Assembly: GCA_035275405.1 (NCBI GenBank)
Contig: DATEMU010000015.1
Location: 186,001 to 250,000 of the forward strand
Length of the DNA: 64,000 bases
From: Phycisphaerae bacterium
Lineage (GTDB): Bacteria; Planctomycetota; Phycisphaerae; UBA1845; UTPLA1
Direction of reading: 5' to 3'
Part shown: positions 1 to 8,428 of the stretch, one piece after another
How positions within the stretch are numbered: position 1 is the first letter of the stretch
Layout: every line of letters begins with the position of its first letter
Made by a program: the position numbers and the translations under genes
The notes under the pieces: generated by a model
Told to the model about the DNA's origin: nothing
The model's database searches: none
The model's input: only the letters and a program-made list of their open reading frames with translations

Positions 1-473
1 TTGACCCATCCCGTAATTCCATCCCCAAGAGGATTCCAATTAACACCGTCCCATCGTGCAACCTGGTTTGCACTAATCCCGCCTGCACTCGTGAAGGTCC
101 CACTCGCTATCAGGTCGCCTTCGAAAACCGAGAGGCAGTAAACATCAGTCGTGGGATATCCCCCAGTCACTCCGGTTCCAAACGGCTCCCAATTTGTTCC
201 GTCCCAGGCAACGATTCCGTTTACCTGTCGGCCGTTCGCGATCGTAAAACTGCCTCCCAAAACAAGAAGTTCTGCCAGTGGACCGGGACCGTCGCGATCC
301 CACGTTGCTGACGCGCGAACGGGACCATTGATATCCTCGATTGCAGGGTCCAATGGCCATTGGAACGGACATTGGGCATTAGTCGGATTCGAAGTTGAAG
401 CTGCGATCAAGAAGGCGCAAAGAGGGCTAAGGACGTAACCAGGCATCAAACGAAAATCAGGTCGTAATAACAA
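1..473 (-). CDS. Secreted propeller-repeat protein, N-terminal part (runs off left edge)
   Basis: The open frame runs from the left edge to a TTG start with no stop, giving 157 visible residues. The TTG is chosen because a full AAGGAGG lies at 481-487, seven bases upstream, whereas the in-frame ATG at 446 has no ribosome site. From TTG the N-terminus has arginines, then a hydrophobic stretch (LSPLCAFLIAAS) ending near NAQ, a plausible signal peptide. The mature part has units such as VNGIVAWDGTNWEPFG and ISANQVARWDGVNWNPLG, the same 'F(T)xAGGxxANxxARWDGxxW' pattern as the 900-residue protein at 38366-41068. Inference: an exported beta-propeller of unknown ligand. The C-terminus, and any calcium-binding or sorting tail, is outside the window. 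Confidence 0.8.
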   Translation of the reverse strand, partial: MLLRPDFRLMPGYVLSPLCAFLIAASTSNPTNAQCPFQWPLDPAIEDINGPVRASATWDRDGPGPLAELLVLGGSFTIANGRQVNGIVAWDGTNWEPFGTGVTGGYPTTDVYCLSVFEGDLIASGTFTSAGGISANQVARWDGVNWNPLGDGITGWV

Positions 474-615
474 GGCGGGCCCTCCTTATGGTGCGTATCG
501 TACCGCATTCCGAGGTTTTTCTGCAACCCAACCAGTGGGGGCATCGAGGGAGGATTCTCACAAGAGTGGGTCGCGGCGGGTTCCGTCGGGCCTGCGATCG
601 GCGATAATACTCCGC

Positions 616-798
616 ATGAAAGAGGAAGCCTCCTACACTTGCGGCGCGTGCGGGGAGCGGATTGTGATCCCTGTCGATCCTTCGGCGGGGGCGCGGCAGG
701 AGTATGTGGAGGATTGTCCGGTGTGCTGCCGGGCGAATGTCATTCATGTGGAGATCGATGCGGAGGGGGAGGCGCGGGCTTGGGGGGAGGCGGAGTAG
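616..798 (+). CDS. Small CPXCG-type cysteine-rich zinc-binding protein
   Basis: A 60-residue protein beginning MKEEASYTCGACGE and containing CGAC near residue 10 and CPVCC near residue 36, separated by an acidic, Val/Ile-rich strand region. This fits the Cys_rich_CPXG family (two Cys knuckles, probably one zinc). An in-frame ATG at 535 exists, but the family starts just before the first knuckle, so 616 is preferred; no strong ribosome site precedes either. The acidic C-terminus (EIDAEGEARAWGEAE) is usual for the family. No function is established. It stands alone, divergent from the propeller gene on its left and followed by a purine-rich repeat tract. Confidence 0.75.
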   Translation: MKEEASYTCGACGERIVIPVDPSAGARQEYVEDCPVCCRANVIHVEIDAEGEARAWGEAE

Positions 799-806
799 GA
801 AGAATA

Positions 807-954
807 GGGAACAGGGAACTGGGAACAGGGAACAGGGGAAGAACAGAGCAGGTGAGGAGCTGAGCAGGGGAATAGGTGAGCAGGTGAGCAGGAGAGCAGG
901 TGAGAAAGTGAGAAAGTAAGAAGGTGAGAAGGGGAGAAGGGGAGCAGGGGAACA
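807..954 (+). repeat. Purine-rich 7-bp and 8-bp tandem repeat tract
   Basis: Four heptamers (GGGAACA, GGGAACT, GGGAACA, GGGAACA) occupy 807-834. From 867 to 954 there are eleven consecutive degenerate octamers of the form GGKGAGMA (for example GGTGAGCA twice at 875-890, GGGGAGAA, GGGGAGCA, GGGGAACA). Nearly all pyrimidines lie on the other strand, making the tract strongly strand-asymmetric. It sits between the CPXCG gene and the 3' end of the epimerase gene. It resembles short tandem repeats that grow by slippage; no coding role is supported. Confidence 0.85.
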
Positions 955-984
955 GAGCAGGAGAAAAGGGATTCCCGCGGAGGG

Positions 985-1015
985 GTGCGAGAATCCCGGC
1001 GCGCCGGGATCGCAC
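985..1015. repeat. Long hairpin downstream of the epimerase gene
   Basis: ATCCCGGC at 993-1000 pairs perfectly with GCCGGGAT at 1003-1010. The stem continues as GTGCG/CGCAC (985-989 and 1011-1015) after a three-base bulge on the left side. There is no T-run, so it is not a standard intrinsic terminator, although it could stop or stabilise the 3' end of the minus-strand transcript. Confidence 0.6.
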
Positions 1016-1054
1016 CAACGGGCAACCCGCTCGCTTGCGCTCGGGGCTCGGATC

Positions 1055-1073
1055 GTCCGGCAGGGCGCCGGAC
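1055..1073. repeat. Short perfect hairpin just 3' of the epimerase gene
   Basis: GTCCGGC (1055-1061) and GCCGGAC (1067-1073) form a perfect 7-bp stem with a five-base loop, six bases beyond the epimerase stop codon. With the 985-1015 hairpin it gives two strong structures in the same 3' region. Confidence 0.55.
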
Positions 1074-1079
1074 GCTACG

Positions 1080-2021
<942 letters not shown>

Positions 2022-2160
2022 GGTGAAAGGTTAGCAGGTATGTGCGGCCCGTCGAGGGTAGGGGCCAATGTGGTGGGGGCGATCTGCCAAACGGCAAGCC
2101 AATTCCATGCGATTGTCCATAGGCCGATTGTCGCGCTTGGGCCGGAGTCGCGGTGTTCCA

Positions 2161-2194
2161 CCACGGCCTGGCTGCTGCCAGACCGTGCCACCCG
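2161..2194 (+). repeat. REP-like palindromic element, family A, copy 1
   Basis: CACGG-c-CTGGC-tgct-GCCAG-a-CCGTG (2162-2187) is a two-segment stem with a four-base loop, followed by CCACCCG. A near-identical copy lies at 45244-45275. It sits immediately after the FliN-like gene's stop codon, a typical place for REP-type elements. Confidence 0.75.
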
Positions 2195-2197
2195 GGG

Positions 2198-2638
2198 TTA
2201 TATCAGGGATTCGATGCGCTGGCGGACGTCGCCGATGAAGTTCACCCGAACCCCGAAGTGCTCATTGTACTTGACGGCGACGCCCGTGCCGATCTGCTGG
2301 TTGGCGACGAGCAGGTCGAGTTCGGCATCGACGGGCTGGTCGAATTCGACGATGCGGCCGGGGCCGAACTTGAGGACTTCGCCGACGGGCATGGTCCGCT
2401 CGGCGACACGGACGCTGACGGGGACTTTGAGGCGAAGGATGCGGCGGAGGTGAGGAGGAAGGGATTGAGGGATTGAGGGATTAAGGGATTGAGGGGTCGA
2501 GGGGCCGGGGGACTGAAAGCCAGGTTGTGCTGTCACCGGCGCGTCTACACCGGTCAGGCGGCTCAGGTCGCCGGCGAGGGTGTCTACGGCGTTCTTGGCG
2601 TCGGCCAGTACGGCGTCGAGGTCGTCTGATGCGGGCAT
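2198..2638 (-). CDS. FliN/SpoA-domain protein, orphan
   Basis: A 146-residue protein. Residues ~66-142 form a SpoA (FliN/FliM C-terminal) domain: the segments LRLKVPVSVRVAERTMPVGE, GPGRIVEFDQPVDAELDLLV and NQQIGTGVAVKYNEHFGVRV follow the FliN consensus closely. The first ~45 residues are acidic and helical, and a Pro/Ser-rich linker (residues ~47-62) joins them to the domain. The family builds the flagellar switch C-ring or type III sorting platform. No flagellar or secretion gene is adjacent, so its partner is unknown. The linker is encoded by 8-bp tandem repeats (2461-2504), so its length may vary between strains. Confidence 0.8.
   Translation of the reverse strand: MPASDDLDAVLADAKNAVDTLAGDLSRLTGVDAPVTAQPGFQSPGPSTPQSLNPSIPQSLPPHLRRILRLKVPVSVRVAERTMPVGEVLKFGPGRIVEFDQPVDAELDLLVANQQIGTGVAVKYNEHFGVRVNFIGDVRQRIESLI
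2461..2504 (-). repeat. 8-bp tandem repeats inside the FliN-like linker
   Basis: On the plus strand the octamers read GGGATTGA, GGGATTGA, GGGATTAA, GGGATTGA, GGGGTCGA, GGGGCCGG. Because 8 is not a multiple of 3, the encoded peptide repeats every 24 bases (PQSLNPSI then PQSLPPHL). A related array with the same order of variants is at 41161-41192. Confidence 0.8.
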
Positions 2639-2663
2639 GGGGGATTTATCGACGAAGGGAGAA

Positions 2664-2690
2664 TGGGACCTATAGGACGGATAGGGGCTA
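2664..2690. repeat. Short 9-bp-period repeat downstream of fabF
   Basis: The stretch GGGACCTATAGGACGGATAG and what follows consists of variants of a CCTATAGGT-like nonamer. Similar stretches fill the fabF-acpP gap and the acpP-fabG gap. It lies between the fabF stop and the FliN-like gene start. Confidence 0.5.
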
Positions 2691-2697
2691 TGGCAGG

Positions 2698-3933
2698 TCA
2701 GATTTTGCCGACGACGAGGCAGGCGTTGTGACCGCCAAAGCCGAAGGAGTTGCTCATGGCAATGTTGACGCGGGCGTCCTGGGGCTTGAGGGGCGTGTAG
2801 TTGAGGTCGCAGCCGTCGCCGGGGTTTTCAAGGTTGATGGTGGGGGAGATGACGCTGTTTTTGATGGCCATGATGGTGGCGACGAGTTCGACGCCGCCGC
2901 TGGCGCCGAGGAGATGACCGATGGAACTTTTTGTGCTGCTGATGCGGACGCTCTTGGCATGCGGGCCGAGGACGGACTTGATGGCGACGGTCTCGGCGAC
3001 ATCGCCGAGGGGCGTGCCGGTGCCGTGGGCGTTGATGTAGTCGACCTTGTCGGGGGAGACGCCAGCGTCGTTGAGGGCGTAGCGCATGGCGGCGGCGCCG
3101 CCGCGGCCCTGCTCGTCGGGCTGGGTGATGTGGTTGGCGTCGCCGCTCATTCCGAAGCCGAGGACTTCGCAGTAGATTTTGGCGCCGCGCTTTTTGGCGT
3201 GCTCGTATTCCTCGAAGACGAACATGCCGGCGCCTTCTCCCATGACGAAGCCGTCGCGGTCGCGATCGAAGGGACGCGAGGCGCGGGCAGGCTCGTCGTT
3301 GCGGGTGGAAAGGGCTTTCATGGCGGCAAAGGCGGCCAGGCCCAGGCCGGTGAGGGCGGCTTCGGAACCGCCGGTGATCATGACATCGGCGTCGCCGCGG
3401 CGGATGGCGAAGACGGCGTCGCCCATGGCGTTGGTGGCGGAGGCGCAGGCGGTGCCGACGGCGGTGTTAGGGCCCTTGGCGCCGAGGGCGATGGAGATGT
3501 TTCCACTCGCGGCGTTCACCATGAGCTTGGGGATGGTGAAGGCGGAGACTTTGTCGGGGCCTTTTTGATGGAGGCGGAGGCACTGCTCTTCCAATTCGAG
3601 GAGGCCGCCGATTCCTGAGCCGGTGATGACGCCGAATTTGGTCGGATCGCCGGCGCCTTTCTCGAGGCCGCAATCCTGGAAGGCGTCGAGGGCGGCGACC
3701 ATCGCCATTTGGGCGAAACGGTCGAGGCGCTTGATTTCCTTGCGGTCGAGGCGCTTCAGCGGGTCAAATTCGCGACATTCGCCGCCGAAGCGGACATCGA
3801 TCCTGGAGGCGTCGAAATTCTGGATCGGGGCGATGCCGCTCTCACCGGCGACGAGGCGTTCCCAAAAGAGGTCGACGGTGGTTCCCAAAGGGGACACTAC
3901 ACCTATTCCGGTGACTACGATTCGCCGACGCAT
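2698..3933 (-). CDS. fabF: Beta-ketoacyl-ACP synthase II
   Basis: A 411-residue thiolase-fold condensing enzyme that elongates acyl-ACP with malonyl-ACP. The active-site triad is visible: C163 in GTACASATNAM, H303 in NAHGTGTPLGD and H340 in KSSIGHLLGASGG. The start MRRRIVVTGIGVVSPLG and the end FGFGGHNACLVV are canonical, and the length is standard. It is the last gene of the rpmF-plsX-fabH-fabD-fabG-acpP-fabF operon, 30 bases after acpP; that gap is filled by a 9-bp-period repeat. Probably expressed from the promoter upstream of rpmF. Confidence 0.96.
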   Translation of the reverse strand: MRRRIVVTGIGVVSPLGTTVDLFWERLVAGESGIAPIQNFDASRIDVRFGGECREFDPLKRLDRKEIKRLDRFAQMAMVAALDAFQDCGLEKGAGDPTKFGVITGSGIGGLLELEEQCLRLHQKGPDKVSAFTIPKLMVNAASGNISIALGAKGPNTAVGTACASATNAMGDAVFAIRRGDADVMITGGSEAALTGLGLAAFAAMKALSTRNDEPARASRPFDRDRDGFVMGEGAGMFVFEEYEHAKKRGAKIYCEVLGFGMSGDANHITQPDEQGRGGAAAMRYALNDAGVSPDKVDYINAHGTGTPLGDVAETVAIKSVLGPHAKSVRISSTKSSIGHLLGASGGVELVATIMAIKNSVISPTINLENPGDGCDLNYTPLKPQDARVNIAMSNSFGFGGHNACLVVGKI

Positions 3934-3940
3934 GGGAGAC

Positions 3941-3969
3941 AGGTCCTATCGGTCCAACAGGACCTATTG
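3941..3969. repeat. 9-bp-period repeat between acpP and fabF
   Basis: On the minus strand the sequence reads as nonamers ATAGGTCCT, GTTGGACCG and ATAGGACCT. AGGTCC and GGACCT at its ends can also pair as a hairpin. The first nonamer overlaps the acpP stop codon (TAG), so the array begins exactly where coding ends. Confidence 0.6.
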
Positions 3970-4230
3970 TTGTCCTTTGGTGCCCTGGGCCTTGGTGATG
4001 TACTCCACCGCGGCGCCGACGGTTTGGATCTTTTCGGCCTCTTCGTCAGGGATGGACAGCTCGAATTCGTCTTCGAATTCCATGACCAGCTCGACGGTGT
4101 CCAGGGAGTCGGCATTGAGGTCGTTGACGAACGAGGTCTCCATGCTGATCTCGGATTTGTCGACGCCCATCTGGTCGCTGACGATCTTGATGACTTTTTC
4201 TTTGATCTCTTCGGATGTTGCCACTGCCAC
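3964..4230 (-). CDS. acpP: Acyl carrier protein
   Basis: An 88-residue acidic helical protein with the phosphopantetheine site DSL (S42 in [11 protein letters not shown]) and the usual helix-II sequence after it. The GTG at 4230 is chosen because GGAG (4237-4240) lies six bases upstream and the translation begins [13 protein letters not shown]; a longer in-frame ATG at 4293 would add 21 residues unlike any ACP. It carries growing acyl chains for all the Fab enzymes of this operon. The last codons (GTKGQQ) run into a 9-bp repeat. Confidence 0.95.
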   Translation of the reverse strand: MAVATSEEIKEKVIKIVSDQMGVDKSEISMETSFVNDLNADSLDTVELVMEFEDEFELSIPDEEAEKIQTVGAAVEYITKAQGTKGQQ

Positions 4231-4256
4231 TCGCGTCTCCCTTCTTGGAACCTGGG

Positions 4257-4283
4257 GCCTATAGGTCCCATCGGACCTATCTT
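4257..4283. repeat. 9-bp-period repeat between fabG and acpP
   Basis: On the plus strand the nonamers are CCTATAGGT, CCCATCGGA and CCTATCTTC. Together with 2664-2690 and 3941-3969 this makes three related repeats confined to the non-coding gaps of the acpP-fabF end of the operon. Confidence 0.55.
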
Positions 4284-4289
4284 CCTGTT

Positions 4290-5039
4290 TCACATGTGCA
4301 GTCCGCCGTCCACGACGAGGACGTGACCGTTGATGTAACCGGCGGCGGGCGAGGCGAGAAAGGCAATCGCGGCGGCGACTTCCTCGGGCTCCCCAAATCG
4401 CTGGAGGGGGATCAACGGTCGGACCTGCTCCTTGACCTTTTCGGACAAGACGTTGGTCATGTCGGTATTGATGAATCCGGGGGCGACGGCGTTGCAGGTG
4501 ACGCCCCGGCGGGACAATTCCTTGGCGACGGACTTGGTGAGGCCGATGACGCCGGCCTTGCTGGCGGCGTAGTTGGCCTGGCCGCCGTTGCCCATCATGC
4601 CGGAAATGCTGGTGATGTTGACGATGCGGCCCCAGCGGGCGCGGACCATGTGCTTCGCGGCGGCGCGGGTCATCACGAAGACGCCGCGGAGGTTGGTGTC
4701 GATCACTTCGTCGAACTGCTCGTCGGACATGTTCATGACGAGACCGTCGCGGGTGATGCCGGCGTTGTTGACGAGGATGTCGAGGCGGCCGAAATCAGCG
4801 ACGATGTCGTCGACCCATTTTTCAATCTTGTCGCCTTCGGTGACGTCGCAGGTGCGGGCGACGATCTTGCCGGGGCAGCGAAGGTCGGCGGCTTCCGAGG
4901 AGAGAGCCGAGAGCCGTTCGGCATTGCGGGCGCAGGCGATGACGGTGGCGCCTTCACGAGCGAGGGCCAGGCTGGTGGCGCGGCCGATGCCGCGCGAGCC
5001 GCCGGTAACGATCGCCACTCTGTCCACGAGATCCGCCAT
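4290..5039 (-). CDS. fabG: 3-oxoacyl-ACP reductase
   Basis: A 249-residue short-chain dehydrogenase that reduces 3-ketoacyl-ACP with NADPH. It has TGGSRGIG near residues 12-19, NNAG near 91, and the catalytic S144, Y157 and K161 (in [11 protein letters not shown]). The ATG at 5039 gives the usual [14 protein letters not shown] start; a GTG at 5045, directly after the fabD stop, is an equally frame-compatible alternative. The C-terminal [11 protein letters not shown] is canonical. It sits between fabD and acpP and is probably translationally coupled to fabD. Confidence 0.95.
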   Translation of the reverse strand: MADLVDRVAIVTGGSRGIGRATSLALAREGATVIACARNAERLSALSSEAADLRCPGKIVARTCDVTEGDKIEKWVDDIVADFGRLDILVNNAGITRDGLVMNMSDEQFDEVIDTNLRGVFVMTRAAAKHMVRARWGRIVNITSISGMMGNGGQANYAASKAGVIGLTKSVAKELSRRGVTCNAVAPGFINTDMTNVLSEKVKEQVRPLIPLQRFGEPEEVAAAIAFLASPAAGYINGHVLVVDGGLHM

Positions 5040-5045
5040 GATCAC

Positions 5046-5978
5046 CTATCCGATTCCTTTGTCGATGGCCGCCGCCGTCGAGAAATTGAGGGCGGTCGCC
5101 GAACGATTGATCCTTCTCATCAGGCCCGTCAGTACCCGTCCGGGGCCGACTTCGACGAACCGGTCAAACCCCTGGGCGATCAGGCCTTCAATGGACGCCT
5201 GCCAGCGCACAGGTTTGGCCACCTGCTCCCGAAGCAGGGTCCGAACGCTACTGGGGTCGCCATGATAGCGGGCGGAGACGTTGGAGACTACAGGAATCCT
5301 GCCTGGGGCGATTTTAGCATCAGCCAGAGCCTTTTCGAGTCCCGTCACGGCGGGTCCCATAAGGGGGGAATGGAATGCCCCGGCGACGTCGAGCGCGACC
5401 GCTCTGGCACCGTGTTTTTCAGCGAGTGTCAAGGCTCTTTGGCAGGCGGCCTTGGCCCCGGAAATGACGATCTGACCGGGGCAATTGAAGTTTGCGGGGC
5501 CGAGGGGTTCGCCCAGTGCGGCTTCGTTGCAAAGAGCGACGGTTTGCGGTTCATCGAGGCCCATGAGGGAGACCATTCCGCCGGCGGATTGGGTCGCGGC
5601 GGACTGCATAAGCCGGCCGCGTTCCGCCACGAGGCGCAGGGCGTCGGCGAAGTCCAGCCAGCCGGCCAGATGGAGGGCGGTATATTCGCCGAGGCTCAGG
5701 CCGGCCATGGCCTGGGGGTCGAGAGACTGTGTAATACCCTTGGCCTCCAAGGCCTTCCAGATTGCCACGGACGTGACAAAGATCGCGGGTTGCTGGATGT
5801 CGGTGCCATTGAGCTTTTCTGCGGGACCGTTGAAGCAAAGCTCAGCAATGTCCCAACCGAGGATTTCATTGGCGCGGGAATAGACAGATTGCGCCGCGTC
5901 GGATGACTCGGCGACATCCTTGCCCATGCCGGGGTGCTGGGCGCCTTGTCCGGGGAAGATGATAGCGGTCTTGCTCAA
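5046..5978 (-). CDS. fabD: Malonyl-CoA:ACP transacylase
   Basis: A 310-residue enzyme that moves malonyl from CoA to ACP. The N-terminal FPGQGAQ (residues 8-14), the nucleophile S95 in GLSLGEYTAL (Leu replaces the commoner His of GHSxGE), and H203 in GAFHSPLM are all present. Length is normal. It lies between fabH (57 bases upstream) and fabG (adjacent) in the fab operon. Confidence 0.95.
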   Translation of the reverse strand: MSKTAIIFPGQGAQHPGMGKDVAESSDAAQSVYSRANEILGWDIAELCFNGPAEKLNGTDIQQPAIFVTSVAIWKALEAKGITQSLDPQAMAGLSLGEYTALHLAGWLDFADALRLVAERGRLMQSAATQSAGGMVSLMGLDEPQTVALCNEAALGEPLGPANFNCPGQIVISGAKAACQRALTLAEKHGARAVALDVAGAFHSPLMGPAVTGLEKALADAKIAPGRIPVVSNVSARYHGDPSSVRTLLREQVAKPVRWQASIEGLIAQGFDRFVEVGPGRVLTGLMRRINRSATALNFSTAAAIDKGIG

Positions 5979-6035
5979 GGTGTCGGCCTCATGTCGTCTT
6001 GGATTCGCGGCGTCCTTTCCGCATTGGATCGGGTA

Positions 6036-7031
6036 TCAGATACGAATCAGACTTGAACCCCAGGTCAGTCCGGCGCCGAACGAGACCAGCAGGATCATGT
6101 CGCCGGTCTTGATGCGGCCGCTGCGACGGCACTCATCGAGTCCGAGCGGAATTGATGCGGCGGAGGTGTTTCCGTAACGCTGAATGTTGGTGAAAACGCG
6201 TTCCGTCGGCAAGCCCAATCGCAGGCGTGCGGATTCGATAATGCGGAGATTGGACTGGTGCGGGATGACGATGGCGATGTCCTCGGGGCTGATGCCGGCC
6301 TCGGAAAGGGTCTCGTCGATCAGTTCGAGATTGCGTTTGACGGCGAGCTTGTAGACCTCGCGGCCCTGCATCTTGATGTAATGCAGGCGTTCGTTGACGG
6401 TCATGATGGAGGCGGGGACGCGCGAGCCACCGGCGGGAACGGTCAGCATGGTCGTGCCGGAGCCCTCGGCATGGAGCTTGTAATGGAGGACGCCGGGGCC
6501 GTTCGGGTCCGGGCTGGCGGAGAGCACGGCGGCGGCCGCGCCGTCGCCGAAAAGGATGCAGGTCGCGCGGTCTTCGTAGTCGGTGATGCGCGACATCGTC
6601 TCGGCGCCGATGATGAGGATGTTCTTGTGAAACCCGCCCTGAAGGAGAAACGTCGCGTTCATGAAGGCATAGATGAATCCCGAGCAGGCGGCGGCAAGAT
6701 CGAAGGAGGGGATGGGCGGGGCTTTCAGGGCCTGCTGGACGAAACACGCCGTCGAGGGAAAGAAACATTCGGGCGTGATGGTCGCGACAATGATCATGTC
6801 GAGGTCAGCGGGCGTCAGCTTGGCGTCCTCCAGGGCGATTTTGGCGGCCTGGGTGGCGAGCGTAGCGGTGGATTCGCCTTCGCTCACGACGCGGCGCTCG
6901 AGAATGCCCGTGCGTTCGCGGATCCATTCGTCCGTCGTGTCCAGGCGATTGACGAAGAACTGATTGGTCAGCACTTTTTCGGGAAGCGCGCGCCCGGTCC
7001 CCGCGATTTTGACTCCCAGCCGATTACGCAT
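6036..7031 (-). CDS. fabH: Beta-ketoacyl-ACP synthase III
   Basis: A 331-residue initiating condensing enzyme that joins acetyl-CoA (or another primer) to malonyl-ACP. The triad is C116 (AAACSGFIYAF), H258 (VIPHQSNLRI) and N288 (RYGNTSAASIP). The N-terminal segment DTTDEWIRERTGILERR (from D31) is typical. The start overlaps the end of plsX by eight bases, indicating translational coupling. Primer preference cannot be read from the sequence. Confidence 0.96.
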   Translation of the reverse strand: MRNRLGVKIAGTGRALPEKVLTNQFFVNRLDTTDEWIRERTGILERRVVSEGESTATLATQAAKIALEDAKLTPADLDMIIVATITPECFFPSTACFVQQALKAPPIPSFDLAAACSGFIYAFMNATFLLQGGFHKNILIIGAETMSRITDYEDRATCILFGDGAAAAVLSASPDPNGPGVLHYKLHAEGSGTTMLTVPAGGSRVPASIMTVNERLHYIKMQGREVYKLAVKRNLELIDETLSEAGISPEDIAIVIPHQSNLRIIESARLRLGLPTERVFTNIQRYGNTSAASIPLGLDECRRSGRIKTGDMILLVSFGAGLTWGSSLIRI

Positions 7032-8028
7032 TGGCCGGCTCCTCCGTGAGACGTTCGGTGATCACGCGATTCAGTTCGGTCTTGACGTATTCGACGGCCA
7101 CGCGGACGGCGTTCTTGATGGCGCGATGGTCACTGCTGCCATGGCAAATGATGCAGATTCCATCGACGCCGAGCAAGGGGGCGCCGCCGTACTCGCTGTA
7201 ATCATGGCGTGCCCAGACGGCCTTGATGACCGGCTCAAAATCCTTGATCAGGTCCGGTCGCTCAGAGACGATCTCGCGTTTGATGGTCTTGAAGAGGCCA
7301 TCGGCCAGGCCCTCGGTGAGTTTCAGGACGACGTTTCCGACGAAGCCGTCGCAGATGGCGACTTCGCAGGCCCCCGCGAAGAGGTCGCGGCCCTCGACGT
7401 TGCCGACAAAGTGGATCGAGGCATCCTGCTTGATCAATTCGCGGGTCTGTTTGACGAGGGGATTGCCCTTAACCTCCTCGCTGCCGATGGAGAGCAGGCC
7501 GACGCGGGGGCGGTGGATCTTGAGGATGGTCTCGGCGTAGGCGCTGGCCATCTGGGCGTATTGCAACAGGTGATGGGGCTTGGGGGCGATATTCGCGCCC
7601 ACGTCGCACATGGTCAGCGGGCCGGAAAACGAAGGGATAATGACGGCGATGCCGGGGCGCTGGACGTTGCCCAGCGTGCGCATCTTGAGTTGACAGGCCG
7701 CGGCACAGGCGCCGGTGTTGCCGGCGCTGATAACGGCGTCGACCTGTTTTTCGGCGGCCAGCTTGGCCATGACGACGATGGAGGAGTCTTTCTTCTGGCG
7801 AAGGGCCTCGACGGGGGAATCGTCCATCTCAATCGTCTCGGAGCAATGATGGATGGAGATTCGCCGACGGACGGAGGCATCCGCGGGCAGGTGCGCGCCA
7901 ACCGCGTCTTCGCGGCCGAGCAGGATCAGTTCGTCGCCGGCGCCGAGAAAGGCGAGACCTTCCACGGCGCCGCGCACGATCTGGGCGGGCGCGTGATCGC
8001 CTCCCATGGCATCGATGGCGATCCGCAT
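7024..8028 (-). CDS. plsX: Phosphate acyltransferase
   Basis: A 334-residue protein starting MRIAIDAMGGDHAP, the PlsX signature, with the internal segments SAGNTGACAAACQLKMRTLG and CDVGANIAPKP. PlsX converts acyl-ACP to acyl-phosphate, the donor for PlsY-dependent glycerol-3-phosphate acylation, so it links the fab genes to membrane lipid synthesis. It follows rpmF by eight bases and overlaps fabH, the common bacterial rpmF-plsX-fabH order. Peripheral membrane association is known for the family. Confidence 0.96.
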   Translation of the reverse strand: MRIAIDAMGGDHAPAQIVRGAVEGLAFLGAGDELILLGREDAVGAHLPADASVRRRISIHHCSETIEMDDSPVEALRQKKDSSIVVMAKLAAEKQVDAVISAGNTGACAAACQLKMRTLGNVQRPGIAVIIPSFSGPLTMCDVGANIAPKPHHLLQYAQMASAYAETILKIHRPRVGLLSIGSEEVKGNPLVKQTRELIKQDASIHFVGNVEGRDLFAGACEVAICDGFVGNVVLKLTEGLADGLFKTIKREIVSERPDLIKDFEPVIKAVWARHDYSEYGGAPLLGVDGICIICHGSSDHRAIKNAVRVAVEYVKTELNRVITERLTEEPANA

Positions 8029-8036
8029 GATCGGGG

Positions 8037-8222
8037 CTACTTCTCCTCGGCCTTGATCTCGATGGATACTTTGGACGTGTGGTATCCGCAGTTACCACAG
8101 GCACAGTGGGGCCGTTTGGCCGTTCCGCACTTCGGACAGGCGGAGAGGTTGATCGGTTTGAGGGCATGATGGGCCCTGCGGGTGCGGGTCATTGACTTGG
8201 AGCTACGTCTTGCCGGGACCAT
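8037..8222 (-). CDS. rpmF: 50S ribosomal protein L32
   Basis: A 61-residue basic protein. MVPARRSSKSMTRTRRAHHA matches the L32 N-terminus, so 8222 is preferred over the internal Met. The zinc-ribbon cysteines are in CPKCG and CGNCG. A GGTGA lies six bases before the start. It is the first gene of the fatty-acid operon, coupling ribosome and lipid synthesis as in many bacteria. The DUF177/YceD gene often found upstream is absent here. Confidence 0.94.
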   Translation of the reverse strand: MVPARRSSKSMTRTRRAHHALKPINLSACPKCGTAKRPHCACGNCGYHTSKVSIEIKAEEK

Positions 8223-8308
8223 GTCTTGTCACCTGTGTCCTGTGGGAACGACGACGATGCTACTTCATCGACGCGACCGCACTAATATGTTTCCATGCCG
8301 AACCAAAC

Positions 8309-8337
8309 AATGTAGTGGGGAGACGCAGTGGTGTCAA
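8309..8337 (-). promoter_or_regulatory. Sigma70-type promoter of the rpmF-fab operon
   Basis: On the minus strand TTGACA (8332-8337, perfect -35) is followed by a 17-base spacer and TACATT (8309-8314, 4/6 to -10). Transcription would begin near 8302, giving a leader of about 80 bases before rpmF. This is one of the best promoter matches in the window. Confidence 0.7.
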
Positions 8338-8428
8338 GACGGTGTTCGGCGCCTAAGCGTATGAATCGAAGGGACTTGAAGCCAGTCCATCGACCCACGC
8401 TCCGTCCCCCGACGATCATGGGAGGAAC

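Noticed and set aside
807-954. Possible CRISPR array
   Set aside because: Units are 7-8 bp and directly abutting with no spacers; no cas gene is in the window.
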